From the NCBI RefSeq assembly GCF_008253865.1, contig NZ_CP042333.1, positions 62,001-126,000 of the forward strand: a stretch of 64,000 nt of DNA. Reading direction: 5' to 3'. The stretch comes from Bosea sp. F3-2 (GTDB lineage Bacteria; Pseudomonadota; Alphaproteobacteria; Rhizobiales; Beijerinckiaceae). The notes beneath the pieces are model-generated. The model saw only the letters and a list, made by a program, of their open reading frames with translations. It was not told the DNA's origin and ran no database searches. The position numbers and the translations under genes are program-made. Below are positions 43,946 through 53,547 of the stretch, one piece after another (the stretch's first letter is position 1; every line of letters begins with the position of its first letter).

Positions 43946-45160
43946 TCAGCCGACCTTTGCGGCCAGCCGCTCAGCCACCTTGTCGATGAAAGTTTCGGTC
44001 GAAAGCCATGCTTGCTCGGGCCCGACCAGCAACGCGAGATCTTTGGTCATCTCGCCACTCTCAACAGTCTCAAGGCACGCAGCCTCCAAGTCGGCCGCAA
44101 ACTTTGAAAGCTCTTCGTTCGCATCCAGCTTCGCTCGATGAGCCAAACCACGGGTCCAAGCAAAGATTGAGGCAATCGAATTGGTCGAGGTCGCCTGGCC
44201 GCTCTCATGCTGTCGGAAATGTCTAGTGACAGTGCCATGCGCAGCTTCCGCTTCGAGTGTCTTGCCATCCGGAGTGATGAGGACTGAAGTCATCAATCCG
44301 AGTGAACCATAGCCCTGCGCGACAGTATCGGACTGCACGTCACCATCGTAATTCTTGCAGGCCCAGATATATCCGCCGGACCACTTGAGTGCCACCGCGA
44401 CCATGTCGTCTATAAGGCGATGTTCGTAAGTGAGCCCAGCGGACTTGTATCGGTCGGCGAACTCGGTCGCAAACACCTCCGCGAAAATATCTTTGAAGCG
44501 GCCGTCATAGACCTTCAGAATTGTATTCTTGGTGGAAAGATAGACCGGCAGTCCACGCTGGAGTCCGTATGCTAGGACGGTTCTCGCGAATTCAGTAATG
44601 GATGCGTCGAGGTTAAACATGCCAAGCGCAATACCTGGTCCATCTCCTTTGAATATCACTCGCTCGATCTCGGCACCGTCGCTTCCTACGAACTTCAGGC
44701 TCAGTGTTCCAGAGCCGGGGAACCGGAAGTCGCTCGATTTGTACTGATCAGCGAAAGCATGTCGGGCGATAACGATAGGGCGGGTCCAGCCGGGAACGAG
44801 GCGGGGAATGTTGCGACAGATGATCGGTTCGCGGAAGACGACGCCTCCAATGATGTTGCGAATCGTACCATTCGGTGAGCGCCACATGTCCTTGAGGCCG
44901 AACTCCTTCACCCGCGCCTCGTCTGGGGTAATCGTCGCACATTTTACGCCGACATTGTAGCGTTTGATTGCTTCGGCTGCATCGATCGTGATTTGATCGG
45001 AGGTTTCATCTCGCCTCTGAATCGAAAGATCATAATATTTCAGGTCGATTTCGACGAAGGGGTGGATCAGCCTGTCCTTGATCATCGCCCAGATAATTCG
45101 GGTCATCTCATCACCGTCGATCTCAACGACAGGATTGATGACTTTAATTTTCTGAATCAT
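43946..45160 (-). CDS. icd: NADP-dependent isocitrate dehydrogenase
   Basis: Isocitrate dehydrogenase of 404 residues, close in pattern to the eukaryote-like homodimeric enzyme common in alphaproteobacteria. Visible are VVEIDGDEMTRIIW, KCATITPDEARVKEFGLKDM, the substrate site SPNGTIRNIIGGVVFREPI, and the metal Asp in KNYDGDVQSD. It converts isocitrate to 2-oxoglutarate and CO2. It lies within an operon of organic-acid degradation genes rather than alone, so it may be a second copy acting on isocitrate or an analogue. It follows the PrpD-like gene by 52 bases. Confidence 0.94.
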   Translation of the reverse strand: MIQKIKVINPVVEIDGDEMTRIIWAMIKDRLIHPFVEIDLKYYDLSIQRRDETSDQITIDAAEAIKRYNVGVKCATITPDEARVKEFGLKDMWRSPNGTIRNIIGGVVFREPIICRNIPRLVPGWTRPIVIARHAFADQYKSSDFRFPGSGTLSLKFVGSDGAEIERVIFKGDGPGIALGMFNLDASITEFARTVLAYGLQRGLPVYLSTKNTILKVYDGRFKDIFAEVFATEFADRYKSAGLTYEHRLIDDMVAVALKWSGGYIWACKNYDGDVQSDTVAQGYGSLGLMTSVLITPDGKTLEAEAAHGTVTRHFRQHESGQATSTNSIASIFAWTRGLAHRAKLDANEELSKFAADLEAACLETVESGEMTKDLALLVGPEQAWLSTETFIDKVAERLAAKVG

Positions 45161-45212
45161 AGCTGATTTCCTACGTCTTTAATTTTCGTCAGTCGGCGTT
45201 CTGCATTTGCGA

Positions 45213-46619
45213 TCAAGCAAGCTTGCCGACGCGAGTAATTTCCATGGCGGGGCGAACCAGTGATAAGATCCGCGAGGCCTGAATTTTTTCCAAATCTCCG
45301 ATCGCTTCGAAAGCAGCTGCGGCACTTTCACCGATATAGGGTTCAACCAAGGCTTGAAATTTTTGCCAGACCTCTTCCGATGTTACGAAGTTATCCGGCT
45401 CGCCCTTCGGGCTTGAGACGAACTCGTGCAGCGTTTCCCCCGTCTTGAGTACCATCGTCACGGCGCCCGCAAACCGACGTGGAAAGAGGGCCTCGACTTC
45501 CGGATCCTGAACGACTGACACGTGTGGCATGAACTGGCGAATGGCGTGATCCTGCAGCCAACGGTCATAGCTACCCCAGCCCATTCCCCCTTCCGCCAGG
45601 GCCACCGCCGCAAGGAAGGGCATGGAGAACTGACCCTCCACGGTGGTCGCGGCGGCGCGCTTCTGTTCGATCGGCTTTCCGACTAGATCGATGCCCTTGC
45701 GGGACAGCCCGCAAGTGATTTCCAGGACGTCGTCAAGTTTCAGCGAATGCCGTTCGCGAAGACTTACGATGGCGTCCATGGCCGCATGCGCGAAGCGGCA
45801 GGCCGGATAGGGTTTGATGGCGATCTCGGCAGCCTCCCAGACCTGCCCGAGGCCTGCCGCGGCTATATCGATATTTGGATTGGGAGCATGCGCATGGAGA
45901 AAGCCTGCCGTCCCCTCGATCGCGCGCGAGGCGCCTCGGAAGCCCTGCCGCGCCAGCGTGGCGGCGAGCAACCCGGCGGACGCGGCATGCCCGACCTGGA
46001 AGGCTTTGGTCCAAGCCCCGTTCTCCAAAAACTGCATGGAACCGGCGGCCTGACTGAGCACGATCCCGAACGCGTCCGCCACTTGCGCGGGCGAAAGGCG
46101 CATGATTCGCGCCGCCGCGGCGGCAGCCCCGAATGCCCCGCAGGTTGCCGTGGGGTGGAAGCCGCGATCATAATGGTCGGCCGGGTTGAGCGCCTTGCTA
46201 AGCCGGCAAAGCACCTCGTAGCCTGCGATGATCGCTGGCACCAGATCGGACCCGTCCGCACTCTCCATTTCGGCGGCCGCCAATGCAGCGGCCAGCGTGG
46301 TGGCGGAAGGGTGCAAAGCTCCCGCGGCATGCGTGTCGTCGAAATCAAGCGAATGGATCAGCGTTCCGTTGATCATCGCGGCCGCCATCGGCGAATATGC
46401 GTCAAGGTCTCCAAGCACCGCGCACCGCCCTTCCGCAAAGCCCAGCTTTCTCACCGCGCGCACCAACGGAGGATACGCAGCCGATTCATGCCGGGCACGC
46501 ACCGCGATCCCGATGGAGTCGGCGACCAGAATTGTCGTGCGTTCGCGGACATCCGCAGGGATATCTCCGAGCCGGAGGCCCGACACGAAATCAGAAAGAC
46601 GGGAAGTGATCTCGCTCAC
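45213..46619 (-). CDS. MmgE/PrpD family protein
   Basis: Protein of 468 residues of the MmgE/PrpD family, which includes 2-methylcitrate dehydratase, cis-aconitate decarboxylase and iminodisuccinate epimerase. Typical segments are LVADSIGIAVRA, GTLIHSLDFDDTHAAGALHPSA, the GFHPTATCGAFGAAAAAAR stretch, and AIKPYPACRFAHAAMDA. The GTG at 46619 starts the usual N-terminus and has AGGTG upstream. The upstream extension of the frame is not family-like. Substrate unknown; a di- or tricarboxylate is expected from family and operon. Confidence 0.9.
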   Translation of the reverse strand: MSEITSRLSDFVSGLRLGDIPADVRERTTILVADSIGIAVRARHESAAYPPLVRAVRKLGFAEGRCAVLGDLDAYSPMAAAMINGTLIHSLDFDDTHAAGALHPSATTLAAALAAAEMESADGSDLVPAIIAGYEVLCRLSKALNPADHYDRGFHPTATCGAFGAAAAAARIMRLSPAQVADAFGIVLSQAAGSMQFLENGAWTKAFQVGHAASAGLLAATLARQGFRGASRAIEGTAGFLHAHAPNPNIDIAAAGLGQVWEAAEIAIKPYPACRFAHAAMDAIVSLRERHSLKLDDVLEITCGLSRKGIDLVGKPIEQKRAAATTVEGQFSMPFLAAVALAEGGMGWGSYDRWLQDHAIRQFMPHVSVVQDPEVEALFPRRFAGAVTMVLKTGETLHEFVSSPKGEPDNFVTSEEVWQKFQALVEPYIGESAAAAFEAIGDLEKIQASRILSLVRPAMEITRVGKLA

Positions 46620-46835
46620 GTCGCACCTGCTCCGTTGATCGTCTCGGAGGGAGCGACTGCCACCACCGATCGTGCAGCCCCTAAGGCGGCCAGCGTCCTT
46701 CGCGAGCGACAATCAGCCGGCCCCGCGCATTCCGCTGAGTGAAAATCGTCGTGTCTTATCTTGATCAACGATCATCGATGCTCGCCGTAACAAGCGTATC
46801 GATTACCGCTCTCGCAAGGCCGCCTTGGATGACTG

Positions 46836-48485
46836 CTATGTGGAATAGGCTGTGAAAGCCGCGGCGCCGGCACGAGCCCGCCAGTCGGTCTTCACGTTGA
46901 CCAGAGCGGGCTGACCACGGTCCACCGCCTCGAGCGCGCGCCGGAGCGCGGCCGCGAGGTCTCCGGGCTCCTCGACATATTCGCCGTGCCCACCCAGCGC
47001 CGCCGCCATTTGGTCGAAGCGCGTATAGCCCAGATCGCGGCCCGGCTTCTCCTTCTTGGGATCGGCTGTCCAGCCGCCATTGAGGCTGATCACCACGAGC
47101 AGGGGCAGGTGATGGCGAACGGCGGTGTCGAACTCCATCGCGTTCAGCCCGAACGAGCCATCGCCGTGAAGGACGACGACACGGTTTCCGGGCTTCGCCA
47201 CCTTGGCGCCGATGCCGAAGGGCATGCCGACGCCCATCGTTCCGAAGGTTCCTGAATTGAGGCGGTGCCCCGGGGTGAAGCTCGGGATCGCCTGCCGGCC
47301 GTAGTTCAGGATCTCCTGCCCGTCGACCACCAGAACGTCGTCGCGTTTGAGAATATCCCGGACTTCCTTGCAGAGCCGCATCGGGTGGATGGGCGTCGAC
47401 TCGTCGGCGAGCGCCGCTTCCTGCTTGGCGGCGCGTCCGCGGTTGTCGGCATCCAGTACGTCGCGCCAAGCGGCGAACTGCTCCGGCGACACGGCCCCGC
47501 TCACGGCGTCGACGAGTTGCTTCAAGACGATCTTCGCATCGCCTAGCAGGCCGAGATCGAGCCTGGTGCTGCGAGCCATCTCGTTCGGGTCGACTTCGAT
47601 GCGAACGATCTTGGCCTCGCCGTTGAAGCGCGGCGGCGCGGCATGGTTGATCACGTAGTTCATGCGCGTGCCGATCACGAAGATCAGATCGGCGTCCTTG
47701 AACGCCATCGACCGGGAACCCGCGAAGAACATGGGGTCGTCCTCGGGCACTGCGCCGCGTCCTTGCGGCGTCGTGTAGAACGGGATGCCGGCCTTTCCGA
47801 CGAAGTCGCGCAGTTCCCGAGAAGCGTCGGCCCATAGGACCCCGCTCCCGGAAATGATGACCGGCCGCTTCGCCGCTTTCAGAAGTTCGACGGCCCGCGC
47901 GATCGCGGCGGGGTCCGCGCCGCTGCGCTCGTGCGCTTGCGACGTCCATGGCTGAGCCGGCCAGCGCACGGTCGCTTCGTCGATCTCGCGATAGAGAACG
48001 TCTCCCGGCAGATCGAGATAGACCGGTCCGCGGCGTCCGGACATGGCTTGCCGCACCGCCATGTCGATTATCTCGGGAATGCGCTCAGTCTGCGAGACAC
48101 GTTCCGCCCATTTTGTGCACGGCTTCATCAGCGAAAGCTGGTCGAACTCCTGGAAAACACCGCGCCCGGCCCCGCTGATGGGGCTGGAGCCCCCCAGCGC
48201 GAGCACCGGTACGCAATCGACCAGCGAATGCGCGAGCCCGGTCACCAGATTGGTGGTACCCGGCCCGGACGCGGCCATGCACAAACCCGGCTTGTTGAGA
48301 AGGCGCGCATAGGCATGGGCGGCCATCGCCCCGGCCTGCTCGTGCCGCACGTCGATGGCGCGCAGGCCCTCGGAAATGCAGCTTCTCTCAACGCCGTACA
48401 TAGGCTCGCCCATGATGAAGAAGAATGCGTCGAACCCGTGCCGCTTCAGCGCCTTGGCGACGAGTTCAGAGCCAGTGATGCCCAT
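46836..48485 (-). CDS. TPP-dependent enzyme, oxalyl-CoA decarboxylase/2-hydroxyacyl-CoA lyase/acetolactate synthase-like
   Basis: Full-length TPP enzyme of 549 residues with PYR, middle and TPP domains. The catalytic Glu49 is in DVRHEQAGAMAAHAYARL; the TPP motif begins GDGSFGLNAMEFD (441) and ends LNGGW (469). The partner gene 33 bases upstream is an Frc-like CoA-transferase. That pairing is seen for oxalate/oxalyl-CoA and 2-hydroxyacyl-CoA lyase systems, so a CoA-ester substrate is likely. It is not a biosynthetic acetolactate synthase by context, as no small subunit is present. Exact reaction open. Confidence 0.88.
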   Translation of the reverse strand: MGITGSELVAKALKRHGFDAFFFIMGEPMYGVERSCISEGLRAIDVRHEQAGAMAAHAYARLLNKPGLCMAASGPGTTNLVTGLAHSLVDCVPVLALGGSSPISGAGRGVFQEFDQLSLMKPCTKWAERVSQTERIPEIIDMAVRQAMSGRRGPVYLDLPGDVLYREIDEATVRWPAQPWTSQAHERSGADPAAIARAVELLKAAKRPVIISGSGVLWADASRELRDFVGKAGIPFYTTPQGRGAVPEDDPMFFAGSRSMAFKDADLIFVIGTRMNYVINHAAPPRFNGEAKIVRIEVDPNEMARSTRLDLGLLGDAKIVLKQLVDAVSGAVSPEQFAAWRDVLDADNRGRAAKQEAALADESTPIHPMRLCKEVRDILKRDDVLVVDGQEILNYGRQAIPSFTPGHRLNSGTFGTMGVGMPFGIGAKVAKPGNRVVVLHGDGSFGLNAMEFDTAVRHHLPLLVVISLNGGWTADPKKEKPGRDLGYTRFDQMAAALGGHGEYVEEPGDLAAALRRALEAVDRGQPALVNVKTDWRARAGAAAFTAYST

Positions 48486-48518
48486 GGTTCTATGCGGCTC
48501 CAGAATGAGGTGAACGGT

Positions 48519-49784
48519 TCAGATCGCGCCTTCGGCGCGCAACTCGGCGATGTCCTGCTCGCCGAGGCCGAGCACCTCGCGATAGACCTCGGCGCTGTGC
48601 TCGCCGAGCGCCGGAGAGGCTTCGATCTTCACATGGCTGTCGGACATCTTCACCGGCCAGCCCGGCATTACGAAATCACCGCGCTGGTGGTGCTTGACCG
48701 TCACGAAGATTTCCCGCTCACGCAGATTGGCATCCTCGGAGAGCTCCATCGTGTCGAACACGGCGCCCGCCGGCACGCCGGCGTCGCCCAGCATCCGCAT
48801 GACGTCCTCCTTGGAATGCAGGGCCACCCAAGGCGCGACGATGGCGTCGATATCCTTGACGTGATCGGCGCGCCCCTGCGGCGTCGCGAACCGGGGATCG
48901 GTCTTGAACTCCTCGCGTCCGATCACCTCCAGAAGGCGGTGCCAGTGCATGTTGCTGGCGCGGGAGCTGTAGATGTAGCAATAGTCGTTCGGGCCACCGC
49001 CCTTACAGGGATAGACCTCGCTCGGCGCCGTGGTGCCGAGGACGACCTGGTTGCCGTTCCGCTCGCAGGCTTTTCCGTGCAGCGACTGGGCGGCATAGGC
49101 GATGCGGCAGAAATTGATCATCGCGTCCTGCATCGCGACCTGGATACGCTGTCCGCGCCCGGTGCTCTCGCGCTGATACAGCGCCGCCAGGATGCCGATC
49201 GTGCAGTGCAGCCCGGTGCCCGTGTCGCCGAGCGTAGGGCCGGGCTTCAAAGGCCGCCCACCCGCCTCGCCGGTGATGCTCATGATGCCGCCGGTGGCCT
49301 GGCCGATCATGTCGAAGGCGAGATAGGAAGCGAAGGGACTGTCGGAGGCGAAACCCTTGATCTGAGCATAGACCAGCCGGGGGTTGATCGCTGACAGAAC
49401 CTCGTAGGACAGGCCGAGCCGCTCGATAGCGCCGGGCGCGAAGTTCTCGATGAAGACGTCGGCGTTGCGGACCAGGTCGAGCAGGATCTTGCGGCCCCTC
49501 TCGTTCTTGAGATTGACGGTCACGCTGCGCTTGTTCGCGTTGAGCAGCATGAAATAATAGGAATCCATCCCCGGCTTGTCGGTCGACGCTCCGCGCCCCT
49601 GCTCGCCTCCGACCGGGTTCTCGACCTTGATCACGTCCGCGCCGAGCCATGCCAGAGCCAGGGTGACCGAAGTGCCTGCTTCGAACTGGGTCAGATCGAT
49701 GACCCGTACGCCGCGCAGAGCGGGAGCGCCGCTCATTCCGCCTTGCGGATTGAGCATAGAGGCCGCGTTGTCGATCTTGTTCAT
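48519..49784 (-). CDS. CoA-transferase family III (formyl-CoA transferase-like)
   Basis: Class III CoA-transferase of 421 residues. LRGVRVIDLTQFEAGTSVTL, LAWLGADVIKVENP, KRSVTVNLK and the catalytic Asp187 in PGPTLGDTGTGLHC are strongly like formyl-CoA:oxalate CoA-transferases. It likely activates the substrate of the neighbouring TPP enzyme. Starts at residues 10 or 17 are also possible. A related but shorter CoA-transferase lies at 37721-38854. Confidence 0.93.
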   Translation of the reverse strand: MNKIDNAASMLNPQGGMSGAPALRGVRVIDLTQFEAGTSVTLALAWLGADVIKVENPVGGEQGRGASTDKPGMDSYYFMLLNANKRSVTVNLKNERGRKILLDLVRNADVFIENFAPGAIERLGLSYEVLSAINPRLVYAQIKGFASDSPFASYLAFDMIGQATGGIMSITGEAGGRPLKPGPTLGDTGTGLHCTIGILAALYQRESTGRGQRIQVAMQDAMINFCRIAYAAQSLHGKACERNGNQVVLGTTAPSEVYPCKGGGPNDYCYIYSSRASNMHWHRLLEVIGREEFKTDPRFATPQGRADHVKDIDAIVAPWVALHSKEDVMRMLGDAGVPAGAVFDTMELSEDANLREREIFVTVKHHQRGDFVMPGWPVKMSDSHVKIEASPALGEHSAEVYREVLGLGEQDIAELRAEGAI

Positions 49785-49895
49785 GCTTCTACTCTGCTTT
49801 CTTCGTCAGTTCGAACGTCATAAATTCACACCCAAAGCAAAGTCGCTAATAAAGAAACCACATAAGAGTTATGATCTGATCAGGAATTTGCCTGT

Positions 49896-50657
49896 TCAGA
49901 CGGCCCAATCGGTCTCGAGAGCGTCGATTTCCCGGGCCAGGATCCGGGCGGGGGCACCGTCACCGCCGACGATATTCAAGGCTGCGCACATGACCTCAAC
50001 CAGCTTGCCGCGAAGCGGCGCGAGATTGGTGAGATGCTCGGCGATGAGCACCCCGTTCACCAGCAATTCGCGATGGATTGGGAAGTCGAAACCTTCCGGA
50101 CGCTTGCTCACCGGGAGATCCGGCGTCGGGATGTCGAGACCGAGCAGTTTGACCTCGTGATCGACTATCCATCGGGCGGCATCGAGGCTGAGCGCCGGGT
50201 GATCGTCGTCATAGCTCCGCGTCCCCACGAAGCGGTGCCAGCCGGTGTCCAGAAGCAGGATATCCCCGCGGCGAAGGCGCGGCGCCAGCCCCGTCAGATG
50301 CAACGGCTCGATGAGGTCGGCGCCCTGCAAATCCACCGGCCACACGATGCCCCGCCCGTTCAGTCTCTGCAGCGGCACGTCATCAAGGGCCGGGGCGTCG
50401 AGGAAAAAGTGGCGGGGCGAATCGAGATGGGTGCCGATATGCACCACCATCTCCATCCGCGTGACGTTGAGCTGATCCGCCGGAAGCCGGCGGATCAGCT
50501 CGAAGACGGGCTTGGGAAAGGTCGGGACTTTCGGCATGTCGGGATGGAGCGGATGCGACAGGTCGATCCACTCGCCCTTCGGCGCGAGTAGGGCCGAACC
50601 CGTTGGCGCCTTCCACCCTTTCCAGCCATAGCCTCGCCGGACCTGACAATCGCACAT
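49896..50657 (-). CDS. Cyclase family protein (kynurenine formamidase-like fold)
   Basis: Protein of 253 residues with the metal motif HIGTHLDSPRHF (His73, His77, Asp79) of the cyclase/KynB family, metal-dependent hydrolases that include arylformamidase and isatin hydrolase. WIDLSHPLHPDMPKV and ILLLDTGWHRF are further family signatures. It lies between the PrpD-like and CoA-transferase genes. It could open an amide, lactam or imide ring before the acids are processed. Confidence 0.9.
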   Translation of the reverse strand: MCDCQVRRGYGWKGWKAPTGSALLAPKGEWIDLSHPLHPDMPKVPTFPKPVFELIRRLPADQLNVTRMEMVVHIGTHLDSPRHFFLDAPALDDVPLQRLNGRGIVWPVDLQGADLIEPLHLTGLAPRLRRGDILLLDTGWHRFVGTRSYDDDHPALSLDAARWIVDHEVKLLGLDIPTPDLPVSKRPEGFDFPIHRELLVNGVLIAEHLTNLAPLRGKLVEVMCAALNIVGGDGAPARILAREIDALETDWAV

Positions 50658-50681
50658 CGAAAACCCCGGCTTGCTCGCGGA

Positions 50682-52061
50682 TCAGCTTCTCGCCCGAAGA
50701 TGGCCGCCGAGCCCGGCGAGATTCGGGAGGTTCGGCAGGTCGTCTATTAGGTCGAGAATGGCGCGAGACGTCGAGGCTTCGAGAACGCCGGCCGCGTTGT
50801 CCTCGAATTTCCTGCGGATTTCGTCGTCCGTCAGCGCGTTGCTCGGATCGCCCTTCGGATAATACATCTCGCTGCGATGGACCGAGCCATCTTCCATCTC
50901 AACCGTGAGCTGAGCCGGGAATTTTTCAGGATAGAGCTTCGTCAATTCGTCGTCGGCGACGATCTCGACTTTCTCCATCAGCGCCCGAACGAGCGGGTCG
51001 CGGTAGCGATCTTCCTTGAACTGGGCCTGGCCGACCTCGCCGTCAACCAGCGCGACGGCGACGCAGTAGGGCACCGAGAGGCGCGCCGCCATGGTGGTGT
51101 CGACGCGCTTGCTGGAAAAATGCGATTTCACCGTCGCGTAGGTCCGTACCGTCACGGCTTTGATCTGATCGGGCCTGGGGGAATTTCCCGATACGATTTT
51201 AAGGCTCGCGCCGATGGGGCTGTGGCTCGCGAGGATGGACGGGAAATACTTGAAACCGTTATCGAGAATGGTCCACTCTGAACCCAACCCCCGCGACAGG
51301 ACGTCGATCTTGGGTTCTAGGCTGTAGGCCGCCAGATATCCCTTCGGATGGCCGAAGATATCCGGCGGGCTGGTCAGCCCCATGGCGGCGGCCCGCGCGC
51401 CCAGCACGCCGTTAAAGCCGGACTTTCCGGGGTGCAGGCTCTTGGTATCGTCGCCGCTTTCGAAGAAGGTGTTGAGGCCGGCGGCCTGCGTGCCGGCCGA
51501 GCCAAAGGCCAGCCTCATCTGCACCGGATCGAGATTCATTGCCCGGCCCGCGGCGGCAGTGGCGCCGAAGGTTCCGTTCGTCGCGGTCGAATGCCAAAAG
51601 CGGTAATGCGTCGGCATCACCGCCATGCCGACGCGCGCGGTCACCTCGTAGCCCGCCACGATCGCGGTGACGAGATCGCGTCCGCTGCCGCCCATGTCCT
51701 CCGTCACGGCCAGAGCCGCCGGCATCACGACCGAGCCGATATGAGCGAGCGCGCGCTTGTGGGTATCGTCGTTGTCCGTGGCGTTAACCAGAATGCCGTT
51801 GCCGAGCGCGACGAGGGCGGGGTGTGAACGCCCGCCACCGATGACGCTCGCGCGCCCCTGCGCCCCGAAATCCTCGACGATGCGGCGGGCGAGGCCGGCT
51901 TTCCGCTCGTCCTCGCGCCAGGCGCCGACGGCGCAGCCGATCGAATCGAGCAGGAAGCGCTTGGTCTGATGCACGACCGCGGCCGGCAGGTCTTCATAGC
52001 GAAGTTTCGACGCGAAAGTCGCCAGCGGCTCGGTCACGTTCTCGATCTTGGCGTGGATCAA
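50682..52061 (-). CDS. MmgE/PrpD family protein
   Basis: Second MmgE/PrpD protein, 459 residues. Visible: FLLDSIGCAVGAW, GILVNATDNDDTHKRALAHI, the HSTATNGTFGATAAAGRAMN stretch, and FKYFPSILASHSPIGASLKI. There is no usable ATG near the N-terminus; a TTG at 52061 is preceded by an excellent GGGAGG six bases away, so I take it as the start. It is first in the minus-strand operon downstream of the LysR gene. It is distantly related to the other PrpD-like protein and may perform a different step. Confidence 0.9.
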   Translation of the reverse strand: MIHAKIENVTEPLATFASKLRYEDLPAAVVHQTKRFLLDSIGCAVGAWREDERKAGLARRIVEDFGAQGRASVIGGGRSHPALVALGNGILVNATDNDDTHKRALAHIGSVVMPAALAVTEDMGGSGRDLVTAIVAGYEVTARVGMAVMPTHYRFWHSTATNGTFGATAAAGRAMNLDPVQMRLAFGSAGTQAAGLNTFFESGDDTKSLHPGKSGFNGVLGARAAAMGLTSPPDIFGHPKGYLAAYSLEPKIDVLSRGLGSEWTILDNGFKYFPSILASHSPIGASLKIVSGNSPRPDQIKAVTVRTYATVKSHFSSKRVDTTMAARLSVPYCVAVALVDGEVGQAQFKEDRYRDPLVRALMEKVEIVADDELTKLYPEKFPAQLTVEMEDGSVHRSEMYYPKGDPSNALTDDEIRRKFEDNAAGVLEASTSRAILDLIDDLPNLPNLAGLGGHLRARS

Positions 52062-52159
52062 CGTATCCTCCCTGTGTGGGGGGTCATATCTGGAGCCCGG
52101 GCCAGACTGGGACAAATGCCGATTGTGCCTATCTGACTTAACCCGACTTCCGGCCGCGC

Positions 52160-53095
52160 TCAGAGGAAGCCGAGCGAATAGTCAAGCGCCTCCGCGATCG
52201 TGCGGAAGTCCTTCACGATCACCTCCTGCACGGCCCGCACCGCCTTGCTGGCCGGACGGTCGATCGAAGTGGCGACGACCAGCTCCCGCTGCACTTCGGG
52301 CCGCGTCAGGCGTGCGGCCCAGAGCTGCCCGCTTTCGAGTTCCCGGGCGATGCTGGCCAGCGGCAGGATCGCGACCCCCTCGCCGCGCAAGATGAGCTCC
52401 TTGATGGCCGCGACGGAATCGAGTTCGTGCAGCGGGCGGATCTGGATGCCAGCGTCGATCGCGGCTTCCTCGATCAGCTTCCGGAGCGCGCTCATGCGCG
52501 TCGGAAGGATGACGGGAAGATCGCCGAGGGTGTGGAACGCGATTTCCCTAGCGACCGCCGGTGCCCTTGAACTGCGATCGTCGTGCCGCCCGATCACGTA
52601 GAGACGGTCTGTCGCGAGATGCGTGGCCTTGTATTTCCTCAAGTCCGAAGCCCGGCCGTTCAAGACCGCTAGATCCACCGCACCCGCGAGCAGCCAATCC
52701 TGCAGATAGCCATTGAAGCCGTCTAGCAATCGAATATGGATATGCGGGTGAAGTTCGCGGCAGCGCGTGAGCAGTCCCGGCGTGAACGCGAAGAGTGAAG
52801 GCGGAACGCCTAGGACCACGTCGCCGCTGACGGAGCCGGCGAAGCTGATGACTTCCCGCCGCGTATCCTCGACCATCTGAAAGATTTGCTGACAGCGGCC
52901 AAACAGCTGAGTCCCCGCTTCGGTGAGCGTAACGCCCCGGCCGTTGCGTTCGAACAGCGGCACCCCGAGCTCGTCCTCCAGCGCCCGTATCGTGCGGCTA
53001 ATCGCTGGCTGGGTGACGTGGAGGAACGACGACGCGCGTGTGACGCTACCTAAATCCGCAACATAGTAAAAGCATCGCAGGTGCCTGATATCCAT
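52160..53095 (-). CDS. LysR family transcriptional regulator
   Basis: Regulator of 311 residues. The helix-turn-helix is in VTRASSFLHVTQPAISRTIR, followed by an effector domain (VVLGVPPSLFAFTPGLL, GEGVAILPLASIAREL). It stands between the divergent ABC transporter genes and the minus-strand degradation operon, the right place to control both. 452 bases separate it from the transporter start. Confidence 0.92.
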   Translation of the reverse strand: MDIRHLRCFYYVADLGSVTRASSFLHVTQPAISRTIRALEDELGVPLFERNGRGVTLTEAGTQLFGRCQQIFQMVEDTRREVISFAGSVSGDVVLGVPPSLFAFTPGLLTRCRELHPHIHIRLLDGFNGYLQDWLLAGAVDLAVLNGRASDLRKYKATHLATDRLYVIGRHDDRSSRAPAVAREIAFHTLGDLPVILPTRMSALRKLIEEAAIDAGIQIRPLHELDSVAAIKELILRGEGVAILPLASIARELESGQLWAARLTRPEVQRELVVATSIDRPASKAVRAVQEVIVKDFRTIAEALDYSLGFL

Positions 53096-53547
53096 CTCAC
53101 CCTCCCCAACTCGGCCCGCGAATGTCCACGATCAAACGCGCGCATGAGCCCCCGTTAGCTATCCCGTCGCACGCATGCGCCGAAAAGGGCGTGTCCCTGA
53201 TTATGCCATACTGGTAAAACGCATCCAATAATAGGCAAATGCAGCCAATCTGCTCGCCAGCCTCGCATAGGGTCGCATTATGCCTGTTATGCAAAATAGG
53301 TTCTTTGCGCAAAGCCCACAAAGAGAAATACTGCGAAAATTCCGCCATATCACGGATCATTAAAGACAATAGGCGCAACACTCAGCGAGGTAAGAGAATA
53401 TATTTTCACTAATCGAGCTCCATTTAAATTTAAAATCTAGAAAAAGGCCCTCGAATAGCCGCCAAAACCTCGAAAGCCAACGATAAAATTAGTACAACGG
53501 GAATGGCGGTCGCCAGCCCAAGTCATGCGGCCACAGGGAGAACCACG
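53096..53547. other. AT-rich divergent promoter region
   Basis: About 450 bases between the LysR gene and the ABC operon. The part at 53390-53450 is strikingly AT-rich for this sequence (contains CATTTAAATTTAAAATC). No gene is supported. It probably holds the LysR-controlled promoter. Confidence 0.4.

Noticed and set aside
46765..47949. Second minus-strand frame of 394 codons within the TPP enzyme gene
   Set aside because: Arg-rich shadow in another frame of the same strand; the 46836-48485 frame carries all TPP motifs.
47931..49394. 487-codon plus-strand open frame opposite the TPP enzyme and CoA-transferase
   Set aside because: Runs antisense across two convincing genes and their junction; no recognisable domain.
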